A stretch of DNA of 64,000 bases from Ailanthus altissimus (GCA_946807835.1 OX327694.1:3484001-3548000), one strand, 5' to 3'; positions 1-12,275 are shown, counted from the first letter of the stretch. The notes: a model not told the origin generated them from the letters alone. A program made the numbers and translations.

Positions 1-393
1 CGAACTTGCATTGATGAATTAGACCAGGAGCATCGTGTTTGAGAATACACGTGCATAATAACATTTCTTAGCACCTATTGCAACTTCTTATAACTAGTTA
101 TTATTAATGTATTCTCGGGTCTATGTCCCGTTACACAAAAGGTCATAACTCTTAGATTTTACTGACTTTTATAACCTACTAACTCTTAATAGTGCTAACT
201 ATTAGTAATAATAATTCTCAGCATTGTTAACCTTTAGCACTGATCTAAACTCTTTTAGGCCAGATTTGAACTCCTTCATATCATACAATATTTGTAGCGT
301 TACAAGCACTGTATCATTAAAATGTACTGCATAAATATTATAAAATAAAATATTTATACAAAATAAGATGGCACATAAGCACAAATCCCAATA
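1..393 (-). repeat. TG...TA LTR-like repeat, copy A1 (partial, reverse)
   Basis: This stretch is the reverse complement of the first part of a 2-kb repeat that also occurs at 7420-10222, 14226-16278, 17154-19256 and 20512-22542. Shared blocks include a GTGCTTAYGTGCC-type motif near the element start (here about 370-382) and the run about a 'reference to tens of T/A' around 45-160 that matches 9840-9960 and 15910-16010. The copy ends at 393 with the sequence complementary to the family start. It continues off the left edge of the window. Identity as a solo LTR is inferred from the family, not proven here. Confidence 0.6.
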
Positions 394-1264
394 ATTTCAG
401 TTAACTGAAAAAAAATTTCAGGATCCCTTGAGATGTGCACTTGTCAAAGCTTGAGATTATTTAATTATTTTACAAAAGTTGTTAACCAATGGAATGTTGA
501 CAAGTGGTAACATTATGACCATTGATTGTTTGACTTGTTGTTGACAATATTGAGCTTGCTTTTATGACAAGCAAGATCAATTATAATACAAACATTCTTT
601 ATGAATTATTATTATTATTAGTCAACAAAAACAAAAGGGGTATAGCTTAGCATATGATGTGGGGACCAATGCTGACAATTAAATTGAATTAAAATGAAAA
701 TAAAAATGTGTTTCCATTTGGCTTTGTATTTTTTAGTTCTGCCAAGACAAAGAAGAAAATAAGAGATTTTGCAAAATAAGAGTTATCTTTCATTCTCTTA
801 TTCTTCTTCTTCAAGTGGTCAGCCGAGTTGAGTAAAAGAGAGAGAATTAGTTGTTTTTGTTTATGCAAGAGTTGTAAGTGCAAAAATACCAATTCTATTT
901 CCTTGAAACAAATTAAGGGTTAAGGTGTTTAACCAAGAACAAAGTGTTTAAAGAGTTTAAACACAGCTTGCTAAAAATTCATTAGTGAAGCTACCATTCT
1001 AGAACTTTAAGCCTATCAAGTTTAAGTTTAGAATTGAAAAAAGAAGCACTTCAAGGAGAGCTTAACTTTGAAGAACAAATCCAAAAGGCTTTAAAGGTAA
1101 TTTCTTGAACTTGTTGGTGTAATAAGACTTCAATTAAGTGTGTATTTATTGAATAAGAAATTAAATTTTCGTTTCACCATGCATTTTATATGTATGACAT
1201 ACAAATTTTATAATTCAATGAATACTATTCACATGCAAGTACCCACAAATTAGCATACATAATA
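394..1264 (+). repeat. TG...TA LTR-like repeat, copy A2 (3' half, forward)
   Basis: It matches the second half of the forward repeats, for example 18390-19256: a TTTCAGGA..CCTTGAGATGTGCAC block at about 417-440, GTTAACAAGTGG-like text near 500, then gag-free AT-rich sequence ending in AATA at 1264. It abuts the reverse copy A1 exactly at 393/394. The simplest reading is that A1 inserted into the middle of A2; the left half of A2 would then lie outside the window. Confidence 0.5.
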
Positions 1265-2961
1265 GTTTTTTTTTATTTGTATTATTGGCAATTGATTGAA
1301 AATTTAAAAGGGTTAATTGTTTGTAGTTAGTGGAGAATGTTACAATAGTGTGGCAATAAATTTTATGTTGTTCTTCTTGTGTGGGATAGTTTTTGTCCCT
1401 TTTATGTAAGGATATGAATCTTCGTCCTCAATAGGGGCATTGATCCCAAATTATAGGGATAATCTCTTAATATAGTGTTTAGTATGTCTCTTCTCAAAGG
1501 GTAGGTTTGGGCATGCGTCCCAATAATCCTCTGATTATTATATCAGTGATACTATGATGTAATATTAGTGAATGTATCAATAATATTATATTTATTAATA
1601 AAAGAAGAAAACAAGCAATACCTCATTCTGGTATTATATTTATTAATAAAAAGTAATACTCATTTTGGTATTATATTCATTAAAAAAAAGAAGAAAAAAA
1701 GTAATACCTCATACACAAAAATTGTTTATATAATCTTTTTTTTCTTTTATTTAAGGATATTATTGTGAATACCTTTAAGGTATCGTTTAATTTTAATAGT
1801 ACTCATTAGTCTGAAAAATAGGCAATAATACCCAATCATTACAATATTCTATTAACTCTAACAGAATTTGTGAAATATCCACATTACCCTTTTAGAACAA
1901 AAAAGGTAATAAATTGACAATTTAACCCTTACACAATAAAAAAAAAGCACAATTTTTCTACAACTCAAACATTTTCATCAAATAAGTATTTGACTTTGAA
2001 TAATTTTTTAAATAAATAATTATCAATTTTACTAAAACGCCCCTATTACTTATGCATTTTTTCCTATACTTTTCCATGCATTACTTTAATACTATATTTT
2101 TTGCTACACGTGTATAGACTTTATTGATTTTTATTGTTTGTTTTCACTTACTTTATTCAAAATAAAATATAATTTAATTCTTATGTGACTATTGCAAAGC
2201 AACGGTTAAATAATTGCCTTCATCAACAACATTTTCTTCATCATCAGTCTTACAAATTCAATCACACCTAATGTCAACCTCTATAAATCTAAGTGAATTT
2301 AATGGTAAAATTATTAAGTTTAGAAACAAAGTTATTTTTGTAAAAGAAAAGCGAGTATGAAGATTAGAGTCAGAGAACAGTCCCTGCAAGTTATACTTCT
2401 ATTATAAAGGAAGGAAATGTAACTGCTACAAATTTTGGAAACTAAAGGAAGATAATTTAAACATTTGGTTGCTCAAAGTTTTAGAAATCGGTTCATTAGT
2501 AGAAGTGGTGCAGAATGTAGATGGGGAAGTTGGAAGATTGGCTTCAAGGCATGCAAAAAATAAAATGATGAAGTAAGAAAGCTACTATTTTTTTTCTTGT
2601 CTTCATGGTTGTAATATTCTTATGTGAATAGAAAAAATGAAATGAATCGTTATGTGAAGTTGTATATATGAGAAACATTTAGAAAACAAAATGGTTAAAA
2701 AATGCTTATAAGCTATATAATTCTTCATTCATTAGCCAAGTGCTTCCAAAAGTATCATTCATCATTCATATCAAAAGCTTACAAAATGAATCTTCAAAGG
2801 ACATCTATAGAACAGATAACATCAATAAAATTGTAAACATTAATATGGTACCTAACATCTATATCCAATTATAAACACTAAAAAGGTTGATAACATCTAT
2901 ATTATAGATTTTAAGTTTTACTGCTTTCACTCCAATGGAGATTACAAAATACAAATATTCT
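1265..2961. other. AT-rich intergenic DNA, no gene seen
   Basis: No convincing coding region. There are short direct repeats of AGTAATACCTCAT / GGTATTATATT at 1615-1710 and long A or T runs. The segment from about 1780 to 2120 has the look of a small AT-rich MITE, but I could not define ends or a target duplication. Confidence 0.5.
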
Positions 2962-3000
2962 TCATGATTGTAGTGGGTGGTATTTCTTACGCTTGCCAGG

Positions 3001-3532
3001 TGTCATGCCCCAAATATTTTTAAGCAATTATTCGAACACTTGGTGTATGATAAAGCTCCTTAGATGGTATTTGTCCCATAGAGTGTTCTATGGGCTGGAT
3101 TTTCTAAAATGCTCAATTGCGTTAGGTTGATTGATGAGTCAAGCCTACTACTTGGTGGTATGTGAAAGAGTATTCTAGAGATGGCATGTTCTTTAGAATA
3201 TTCTTGTAGTAGGTGACATCTTTGAAATATTCTTTTGTTTATTTTTTTACTTTCAATATGGACCGTTATATTAGAGTGAATCTTAGTCATCCATTGTATA
3301 TACATTTAGCTATAAATAGATGGAGTTTTCATTTGATCAAACCATCTTCCAAAACTTGTAATCCTCCACATTTGCAATTCTCTCATAGCTTTGTAATTCT
3401 ATTTAGCAATATAGAGTATTTTCTCAAATATTTGGTATGCTTCTTCTTCATCTCTTTCTTTGGTGTAGGTTTTTAGGCTGCTTATCACTCGAAAGTGTCT
3501 AAAGCTATATGGATTCAAGAAAGTCCATGACA
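3001..3532 (+). mobile_element. Solo LTR inside the MULE gene
   Basis: It begins TGTCATGCCCC and ends CCATGACA, so the two ends form an inverted repeat. A TATA-like CTATAAATAG sits at about 3311-3320. Left flank CCAGG and right flank ACAGG/CAGG give a 4-5 bp target duplication. Both flanks read as MULE C-terminal coding sequence on the minus strand, which supports an insertion. No second LTR or internal coding region is next to it, so it is called a solo LTR of unknown superfamily. Confidence 0.55.
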
Positions 3533-4183
3533 CAGGCCCACCCCTTCCTCTATTCTCTAAAATAATGGACATGTATAAATTATTTGTTATACATTAAGAG
3601 AATATATAAAGACTAAATTATTTGTTATTGAAAAGTATATTACCTGCCACTACACTTTCACCTGTAGATGATGTGGCTCCAACTTTACTAGGTGATCCTC
3701 TCCTCTACAAGTTACATTAAAGAGAAATTAATTAAGTTAAAGCTCGTCATCGCATACCAAATGATTCTACCAAATTAGATATGAATGCCTATAATAACTT
3801 CTGCTGCCCTTATGCTTGTGGATGAGCTTGCTCCTACTGTCCTATATCTTGTTCCAAGATTGGATGAAGTTGTTGTATCTAAACCTCTCCCCTGCATAAC
3901 AAATAATTAAAAAAGAATCATAAAACAATAAAATAAAGTAGAGCAGACATAAACAGAAATCAAATAAAAAGTATACTTACAGAACTTGTCTTACTTTGTC
4001 CATATGTCCTATTATTATGCTTCAATCCTCCACAAGTTCTACATTTGACAACAAATGATCTTTATACCTTAGGAGGTTAATTTGGATCCCTTCTCTTTTG
4101 CCCTTTAGGTCTCCTAATAAACCTTTTAACCTGTGGTGGATTTAACTTAGAAAAATTCACATAATCTCAGGCACACTTGTTAG

Positions 4184-4553
4184 TAAGAGTGGGCAACCCG
4201 GGATCGAGTCAGGTTCGGGACCAACCCGACCGGTCCCGAGTCCCGTTCAGGACAGATAAATCTATCTCGAACGGGAATTTTGTTTGGGCCGGACCATGTC
4301 CTGACCCGAAGCGGTTCAGGTCGGGACATGGCTCGAGTCTGACCGGGACATGGGTAAACGGCGGCAGGTGACAGAAGCGGCAGGTGGCAGCAAGGGTAGG
4401 TAGCAGAACGACAGCGGCAGCAGCGACGGAACAAGTCATTCCCGAACCGAATCGGGATAATCGAAACTCACAATTTTTGTCCCAGTTCTGTCCCAATTTT
4501 TTTGGGTCGGTCGGTCCGGTTCGGGCCAAAACCGGGCCATTCGCCCACGCCTA
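4184..4553. mobile_element. hAT-type MITE, GC-rich, 370 bp
   Basis: Perfect 8-bp direct repeats CTTGTTAG flank it (4176-4183 and 4554-4561). The ends are imperfect inverted repeats: TAAGAGTGGGC at the left and, on the other strand, TAGGCGTGGGC at the right. The 8-bp duplication and TAGGGGTGGGC-like ends are typical of non-autonomous hAT elements. It is strikingly GC-rich (CCCGACC/GGTCGGG-type repeats) against an AT-rich host. Taking it out with one duplication rejoins MULE codons (…RPIPNKCA / DYVNFSKLNP…). The open frames across it in several phases are by-products of base composition. Confidence 0.85.
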
Positions 4554-5750
4554 CTTGTTAGGTATTGGCCTAATCATACCGTTATAAATTGACCAAAAAG
4601 CATTTTTATATGGACTCATTTCCACATACTTTTCTGGATCATTCTTTAAATCAAGAATTACCCTCATTGCATGTTTGCATGGCATTCCACTCACTTACCA
4701 TGCAAAACACTCATAAGTCTTAGCATTTATATAAACTAAATAAGCTTTTTTGGGGTTCAATATTTCAAAAACAAAAAAACTATTTTTTGCATTCAATATC
4801 TTGAGTTGTCTGCTTTGTTCCCTTAACTTCTCAATTTTCTTCTAACAAATAGGGCCATGTCCCCTTCCCATGATCGGCCATATTGGTACCTTTCATGTAT
4901 TCTAACCATTACTTTTCTTTTATAATACTCAAGTAGGGTCAATATAGGCATTGCCCTTTCCATCAGCAACTAACCACTAAATTTCTCAGTGAAATTATTT
5001 GTAACATGGTTACATTTGACATTGGGATCAAACTGATGTCTTGACCAATTGTCTAGTGATAGCTTAACTAGCTAATTATAAGCTTGCAAATTTATTTCTC
5101 TAATTTTTTACAAATGAATCTTAAACTGGTGTTTGTCTGTCTCTCTTGTTGTACACTAAAAGAAATTCTTCAAATATAAACTAGGCCAATGACTTTTAAA
5201 ATTGGTATATAAAAGCCTAACACACCACCTAGTATTGGAATTTGGCCAGTATGCATGCAAAGCATCCAACAGGCCTTTTTGCCTATTACTCATAAAGGTA
5301 ATCAACTTTCTCTCCTCATATCTAATCAAATAAAATAATTTTTCTAAAAAAAAAAAAATCAACTATCTGTGCACTCAACTTTACACACAACCACAACTAA
5401 TGGAATTATGCCATTATTGGCATTTAGAGCAACAGTAGACAACAGGATACCACCAAAATTTTCTTTCAAGTGACATCTATCTAACCCTATAAATAGTCTA
5501 TATCCACTCGAGAAACCTATTTTTTGTGCAAAGAAGGCTATGAAAATCTTCTTACATGAAGGGCTAGTGGGAATTGATTTTGGGCTGGGAATTAATTCTA
5601 ATTTAATAGTGGCTACTGTACTATGGTTTGTTTTCATGATTATATGGGTATATTTGTGTTACAAGGTATAAGACAAGCTATAATCATCATCAAGCATATG
5701 TAAGGCCTTTCTCTTTACTCTATATATTCTAAGCCTATTGACAGTGATTC

Positions 5751-6508
5751 TGTGAGGATACGCACCCAGTTAGCCTGACAAGCCGGGCCATACCGGTCCC
5801 AGTGGGCCATCACTGGTCCAGGCCTCCCAAGTGGCCTCCATTCACTCAATCAGCATACCCCCAAGGAATCGAACCCGGGTGGGTTATACCACCTCATGTG
5901 CCTAACGAGTATCGTCCTTGTACCACTTGAGCTGGCCAGCCCAAGTGGTACAAGGACGATACTCGTTAGGCACATGAGGTGGTATAACCCACCCGGGTTC
6001 GATTCCTTGGGGGTATGCTGATTGAGTGAATGGAGGCCACTTGGGAGGCCTGGACCAGTGATGGCCCACTGGGACCGGTATGGCCCGGCTTGTCAGGCTA
6101 ACTGGGTGCGTATCCTCACATAAAAAGGCGCCTTTTTATGTGAGGATACGCACCCAGTTAGCCTGACAAGCCGGGCCATACCGGTCCCAGTGGGCCATCA
6201 CTGGTCCAGGCCTCCCAAGTGGCCTCCATTCACTCAATCAGCATACCCCCAAGGAATCGAACCCGGGTGGGTTATACCACCTCATGTGCCTAACGAGTAT
6301 CGTCCTTGTACCACTTGAGCTGGCCAGCTCAAGTGGTACAAGGACGATACTCGTTAGGCACATGAGGTGGTATAACCCACCCGGGTTCGATTCCTTGGGG
6401 GTATGCTGATTGAGTGAATGGAGGCCACTTGGGAGGCCTGGACCAGTGATGGCCCACTGGGACCGGTATGGCCCGGTTTGTCAGGCTAACTGGGTGCGTA
6501 TCCTCACA
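5751..6508. mobile_element. 758-bp nested palindromic (fold-back) element
   Basis: Two 370-bp units (5751-6120 and 6139-6508), each itself a near-perfect palindrome with 185-bp arms (centre 5935/5936 in the first, GGCCAGC-type), lie head to tail around an 18-bp perfect palindrome TAAAAAGGCGCCTTTTTA (6121-6138). The whole is therefore a palindrome centred at 6129.5. Each unit runs TGTGAGGATACG...CGTATCCTCACA. The right arm of each unit has an exact Pol III B-box (GGTTCGATTCC at 5996-6006 in the first) and an A-box-like AGCTCAAGTGG-type start, so the arms resemble a tRNA-derived SINE. GATTC flanks both sides (5746-5750, 6509-6513). Removing the element and one GATTC restores the MULE frame (…LFQKCGI-TVNRLRIYR…). 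No coding capacity. Confidence 0.9.
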
Positions 6509-7178
6509 GATTCCACACTTTTGGAATAATTCTTGATCAAAAACTTCAACCTTGACATCAGGCATAACTCTAACCAAACTTGTAAACTCTTTGGCAATCC
6601 ATAATGACCTATCTTCTACTATTTTAGAGCTTTTCAGACATGTATACCTAAGGGTGTGACTTTTAACCATAAAGGACTCTCCATCAAGCAACATACTAAT
6701 ATATGTATTCCATAGACAACCTTCTAAAGCATACTTAACAGTAACTCTTGAAGGCTCACTATTTGGTATAAACCCCTGCTAGATAATGCAATTTAACAGT
6801 GCATCTCTAAACTTTTCTCTATTAACAAAGGAATGACCAACTCAACAAATACTAACTCTCCTAGTTTTTCTACTTATACTTTTTCAGGGATCTTTCTATA
6901 CATCTTACAAGCTGGGTCCTCATCCTTAGATGAGCTAGTGACAAAATCATCATCATCTGACGGATACTGTTCCACATCATCATCAATTAATCCTTTATAT
7001 GGACCTTGTACAAGGTCCTCACCATTTTCCCTATCACTTTCCTCCATATCAGAGAACACCTCATCTATATCCTTATCTTCATCAAAGTGAAAAACCCTAG
7101 GTATACCAAGTTGTGCTGGGTATATTTAACCTCAGGTGGTTGTGTATTAGGCTGGGATAGGTGCATTTCTGGACCTGG

Positions 7179-7191
7179 TGTGTGTGTGTGT

Positions 7192-7258
<67 letters not shown>
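7179..7258. repeat. (TG)n microsatellite
   Basis: About 40 TG units with one TA interruption near 7195. It sits in a low-complexity stretch of imperfect GGACCTGGTG / GGCTGRGATRG repeats just upstream of the MULE N-terminus, which in this family is often repetitive. The His/Thr- and Val/Cys-repeat frames across it are not genes. Confidence 0.95.
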
Positions 7259-7261
<3 letters not shown>

Positions 7262-7419
7262 CTGAGATGGATGCATTTCAGGACCTGGTGGCTATGGTGA
7301 GTGTGTATTAGTCTTATGTGGGTGTATTTATTGATCAAGTGGCTATGTTTGTTGTTGAGGTGAATGTGTATCAGGATCAAGTGGTTATGAATAACATTGG
7401 GTGTGTTAAGGTGCCAGTT

Positions 7420-10222
7420 TATCCCGGTTCACAACCTAAACCTATTAAGTGTATGCATGTAGTATAAATGTCCATTTTAAAATTCATATACATACTCATC
7501 TAATACATACATATACAAATCATAAATGCAACGGAAGCTAGAAATAAAATTTTCTAAAATGAACACAATAAATTTTATTCATTACACTAATGCACAAAAT
7601 ATAAAATATATTTATCAAATTAATACTAATGGTTGAGAATATCACCTGTCAAGCCTTTGGAATGATTTTGTAGCTGGAATACCACATAAAGTCTATCCGT
7701 TGGCAGTTCTAGAACTCAACATAGTAGGCTTGAGTCGTTAAAATAGCAACCTATTTATTTTCAGCACCGGTTTAACACTTAAACCGTTAGATTAACTCTT
7801 AATCCCTATAGCCTAACACTTAGACTATATTTATTTTGTTCTTAACGTATTCAACACTTAAATTCATCAAAACAAATAATTCAAATGCAACAATAATAAC
7901 CATATATTTAGGATAAGAAGATAAATAGTAAAACAACTTTTGTTATTAAGTTTTTCTTGTTATTAACACTTAAAAAATCAAAACAAAAATAACTTTTCTT
8001 ACCTTCAAAATTAGTGGCCATCTTATTTTTTCTTAAAAGAAGGAAATGAAAAATATTTTCATCTTCTTCTTTTTCTCTGGTCGAGAGCTAACTTAGCTCT
8101 CATTCTACTCCTTGCTTTTTCTCTCAAAACTAAAAATGAATTCTAAAGACCACACATCATATAGCCAACCACATAATTTGGCCTTTTATCATTTTGTTTT
8201 TTCTTTCACAAACCAAATACAAAACCAAAGGCAACCACTACCATTAAAATGACCGGCCACTTAGTTTTGGCTTTTAATCATATTTTATTTTTAATTATTA
8301 TTAGTTATTTCAAAGATTAAATGAATTCTAAGGCTACCAAATGTTTTTATGGCTGGCCACTTGTATCATTTTTATTGATTTATCCTTTTATTTTTAAAGA
8401 CCAATGATAACTACCCACTTGCCATTTTGTATTCATTAAATCCAATCTTTTGTAAATGTATCATACTGTGCTCCAGTAAAAAACCATTCTTTAATGTTGC
8501 ACACAATGTGGACGGTCATCTTAGGTCATTTGACACAAAACAATTTTGGTTAATTTAATTCATGCCTTTGAAGTTTCATTTAATTTTTCTTTTGGTAACA
8601 TTTATTTTAACTTAATTATTTGTTTAATAAAATCTCATTTTATTTAACAATTAAGTCATCAATTAAAATATTTATTTTTATTAATTTAACCATTAGCTAA
8701 CAATTAACTCTAGTAAAATTAATTAATCACTTAACTCTTAAGCGAGAATAAATATTTAGATTATTTAACACTTAAATAATCAATTAAGAGAAATAATCCA
8801 TAAGCCTTTAGTTAACTCAACGTGGGTTCCACCTTACCCAATATTTGAGTCAATTTAATCGAAGGCTCACAATGTGCCACGTGTCATTATTTAATTAGTC
8901 AATAATAATTATTAACTAATTATTGTACTTAACACTTAAGTACTAACATGTGTGCATCTCGAGGGTTCCTAAAATAAATATTCAGTTTTGCTGAAAATTA
9001 CTAGATTAAACAATTCAATCCAGTATGTTGCCCCAGTGTACAACGAGTACACTTTATATTGTGAGACTCTCTAGGTCCACGCCCGATTTGTCAAATGAAA
9101 CTATTCCATAAGTCGGTAATCGATGTCCCCCATCACACATTACAGATATTACAAATCAGCGCATTAGACCATACAAGCTAAGGTCACAGCGTATACGTAT
9201 AAGCCTTCATCATGTATATCCTGGATGTGTAGAGATATAGATCAACACCATCAAATTCCCGTATGCCCATCCATAAGCTTATCTCTAGATTTGTATTTTC
9301 ATGAACAATATACATAAACACTTTTGCTATAATTTTCAACCTTTTAGGAAACACCTTTCCCGGGTTAGTACTCATGGCCACGAGATTTACTTAAATATAA
9401 TCTCGGAGCATGTGGATATACTACTCCCCTATGAGAGCTGATGGATCCAATATCTGTACATAACGGACTTCATAAGTATCGGATCATACCCAATGACACC
9501 TAGCGATTACACCATGAAGGTCTGTGGCATGCATGGAACCAAAGTATGGTGGATCACTTACAAGTCTACTGTAGCACTCAGGTCAAATGACCATATATAC
9601 TACTTAACTCGAGAGGACTCACCATTGACGGTTTCATGGGATGTCTATTGGTGTCCTCGTGAGTCAATTCAACATTCAGTCCTGACTAAATACCCGTATG
9701 CATATACAAGCTTCCGGTAAACCCATGGTCAACTAAGAACAGCCATCTATACCATATAGATATAGTATACACTGATCTATATAAAATAGATCCACTGATA
9801 GACCTGCATCGGTGAAACAGATCAGGAACATAGTGTTTGAGAACATACTTGCATAATAACATCTCCTAACACCTATTGTAACTCCTTACAATCATGTCAT
9901 TACTAGTATACCCTCAGGTCTTTGTCTTATTACAGATAATGATCTAATCTTTTAGATCTGGCTGACTGTTATAACCGTCAAATTTTAGTAGTGCTAACTA
10001 TTAGCATAAATATAATATTCAGCTCTGCTAATTCTTAACACTAGTTTAAACTCTTTTAGACCAAATCTAAACTCCTTCAAATCATACAATGTATGTAACG
10101 TAACAAGTATTGTACCATGTATTTATATTATATTAATAATTATACGAAATATTTGATTTATAAATATTAAATAATTTAATATTCATAAGTATTAAAATAA
10201 CACGTATGTACCAACTCCATCA
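7420..10222 (-). mobile_element. TG...TA LTR-like repeat, copy B (reverse, 2.8 kb)
   Basis: Reverse-oriented member of the repeat family. On the minus strand it begins TGATGGAGTTGG (ending at 10222) and ends in CGGGATA (7420), matching copy C's CGCCGATA end. It shares long blocks with copies C-E: ATGCAACGGAAGC near 7527, the GTTGCCCCAGTGTACAACGAG region near 9030, and the GGTTCACCATGAAGGTC-like text near 9510. It is about 700 bp longer than the others, mostly AT-rich sequence at 7880-8950. I found no matching target duplication (left CAGTT, right AAGAG). The short frames inside do not encode recognisable proteins. Confidence 0.65.
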
Positions 10223-12275
10223 AAGAGGTGCATGACAATTGAGTAAATGTGTTATCTCCCTCCTCTCTATGTTCTTGATTCCTAAACTTTGGACTCTCTA
10301 GTAGTGGAATATGTATTATTTTTAGAGACCTAGTTTTTATGATAATATTTATTTTGTCATGTAAAACTCGTTTTTATGGGATTTTAAATTTTTTTTTTAA
10401 ATTTAAAATTTAGGAGAAAGTTATTTAAAGTTTTATTTGAGTTTAAGGATAAGAGAATAATATGAATTTTGGAATTATAAAGTGCGTAATATTTAAAGAT
10501 ACATTTATAATAAAAAAAATAGAGATAAATAATAAATAATAAAACGTGTGTGTGAAGAAACAAAATAAAGACGTGTGTGAAAGAAACAAAGAAGACTGGT
10601 TTAAGAGTGGTTATTGGAGAAAGAGCAACTATGAGTTTAAAAAAATTTAAAGCGTGATTTTGTTAAGGTGGTAGGAAGTGTTCACAATTAAGAATATATA
10701 CATATATATAGAACGTTAGTTTTGTTACAATTTTGGTGTTTAGTTAGTGAGTTCTTATTCTACTTTTCTTCTTTTCGTTATTTTCACATTATAAGAGGAA
10801 AAGCAAACGCTAAATTCTGAAGAAAATCAACATTGATTTATCTAAATTGTGAATGAATTATATATTTTAAATAAAATTTTCAGTATTTATAATTTTATAA
10901 CTAAGTTATGTATTTATTAGTTTATATTTTCAATAGAATTCTTCTTGAATTGGTTATATTAATTGTGCTTGTTCTATTAAACTCTTATTATTTTGATTCC
11001 GATTTTAATAGTCATTCAATAATTTCTATTGGCATCAAATGTAAAGAAGAAGTACGTGAAATGAAAAACTGCTTAAACACTAATTATTGAGTTGAAAAGG
11101 AGATTGGTTTTCACTTGTGAGAGATAGGAAGAACAGCCTATTCTAGTATCCTAGCTAGGAGTAAATTAAATAAAGTTAAGTCGGGCGGGCCATAAAAAAT
11201 AAATTATTAAATCAAAGTAAAATTTTCTTGAAGGACTGGATAAGGAATTTTAGAAAAAAATATGATACTCAAGAATATTTTAAATAAGTGATTTTCTATG
11301 AGGAAAATTAATAGTAATTTTTTTATACACATAAGAGTTTTATTTAATTTTTTTTTTCAAGTAAATCACATATGAATTCTATGTTATAATAAAAGGATAA
11401 TTTTATTAAATTTAATAAAAAATTATAAAAATTAAATTAAAAATAAAATAAATAAATTATCACTTTCACAATAACATAAGAATTTAAGTATCTTTTTTTT
11501 TTATAATTAATCAGAATTATGGAAAAGCTTTAAAATGCTTTGGTAAATACATAATCTTACTGTAATAAGGTAAACTGTAAATTTGTCTTGAAAATTATTA
11601 TTACTGTTATTATTTCTTTCTTTCCGGAATTACTGAAGCCATCACGCAGTATTTTTTTTATTTGTTTATTTTAACTTAGTTGTAAGCTTTGCTGAAACTT
11701 TAATTGCCCGGAATATCAGCAAAATAATATTTTTTTAAAGATAAAGTTAAATTTGGTTAAGAAAGGATGTGGCTCGTATATCAAATTGATTCCTTCTGTT
11801 TATATATTAGTATATTTACTAAATGTTTTTTTTAGTGGCACTAACTGTATTTTAAAAAAAAAACTTCCCATGTCATTATTGTGCACTTTACATATTAAAT
11901 TATTATTATTATTATTATTTGCCATAGAATTTTTATAATGTTATCTTAAATAAATTAATTACAAGCCTTATATTAATGTTATTCAGAATAAATAAATTAT
12001 AAAACTGTATTTTTTTTTAAGCTAAGTGATTTTTAAGTCATCTAACATATATTTTTTTTTATTTAGTTATAGATTTTGATACAAATTTTTGGGATTTATT
12101 CAAACACACACAAAAGTTTTGGATTGTGTGTTCGAACACTTAACCCTTTAGAGGTATAGCTCTACGTATAGGTGTATGACTAGTTAGTATTTTGATCTGT
12201 TTGTGTAATGTAATGTCACCAAATATATAACCGACTTATTCTTTTTTATTCTATCCGTGTGTTAGTAGTTACATT
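10223..12275. other. AT-rich intergenic DNA, no gene seen
   Basis: Long A/T runs and short frames without protein resemblance. A (TAA/TTA)n run at about 11900-11920 and many poly-A/T tracts. Nothing can be assigned. Confidence 0.6.

Larger units (their letters stand above)
2962..7110 (-). pseudogene. Mutator-like (MULE) transposase, decayed and interrupted
   Basis: Reading right to left: an acidic N-terminal stretch (about 7060-6870), a Mutator DNA-binding-type domain (6800-6514, with FRDALLN-like and KWIAKE-like text here WIAKEFTSLVRVMP), the DDE core (about 5750-5150, GLDRCHLKENFGGILLS then FMSNRQKGLLDAL), a SWIM-like region (about 5000-4600), and a basic C-terminus (GRPKKQ-type, 4130-4070) ending at 2962. 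In the family the second core motif is normally MSDRQKG, so the catalytic Asp is Asn here, and the expected C-x2-H reads CVRL. Several in-frame stops occur, for example a TGA where a Trp is expected just past the hAT insertion. Three later elements (3001-3532, 4184-4553, 5751-6508) interrupt it. It would have cut and joined element ends in the nucleus; it is now inactive. Confidence 0.8.

Noticed and set aside
4177..4587. Overlapping open frames of 60-106 codons on both strands
   Set aside because: They lie across the GC-rich hAT MITE and exist in several phases at once; no protein resemblance.
5753..6508. A true tRNA gene from the GGTTCGATTCC B-box
   Set aside because: No cloverleaf with acceptor and anticodon stems can be drawn; the context is a SINE-like repeat.
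6329..6694. 121-codon minus-strand frame
   Set aside because: Its first third is genuine MULE text (6694-6514), but the rest reads through the inserted palindrome, so it is not a separate gene.
7006..7380. Val/Cys- and His/Thr-repeat proteins
   Set aside because: Direct translations of the (TG)n microsatellite.
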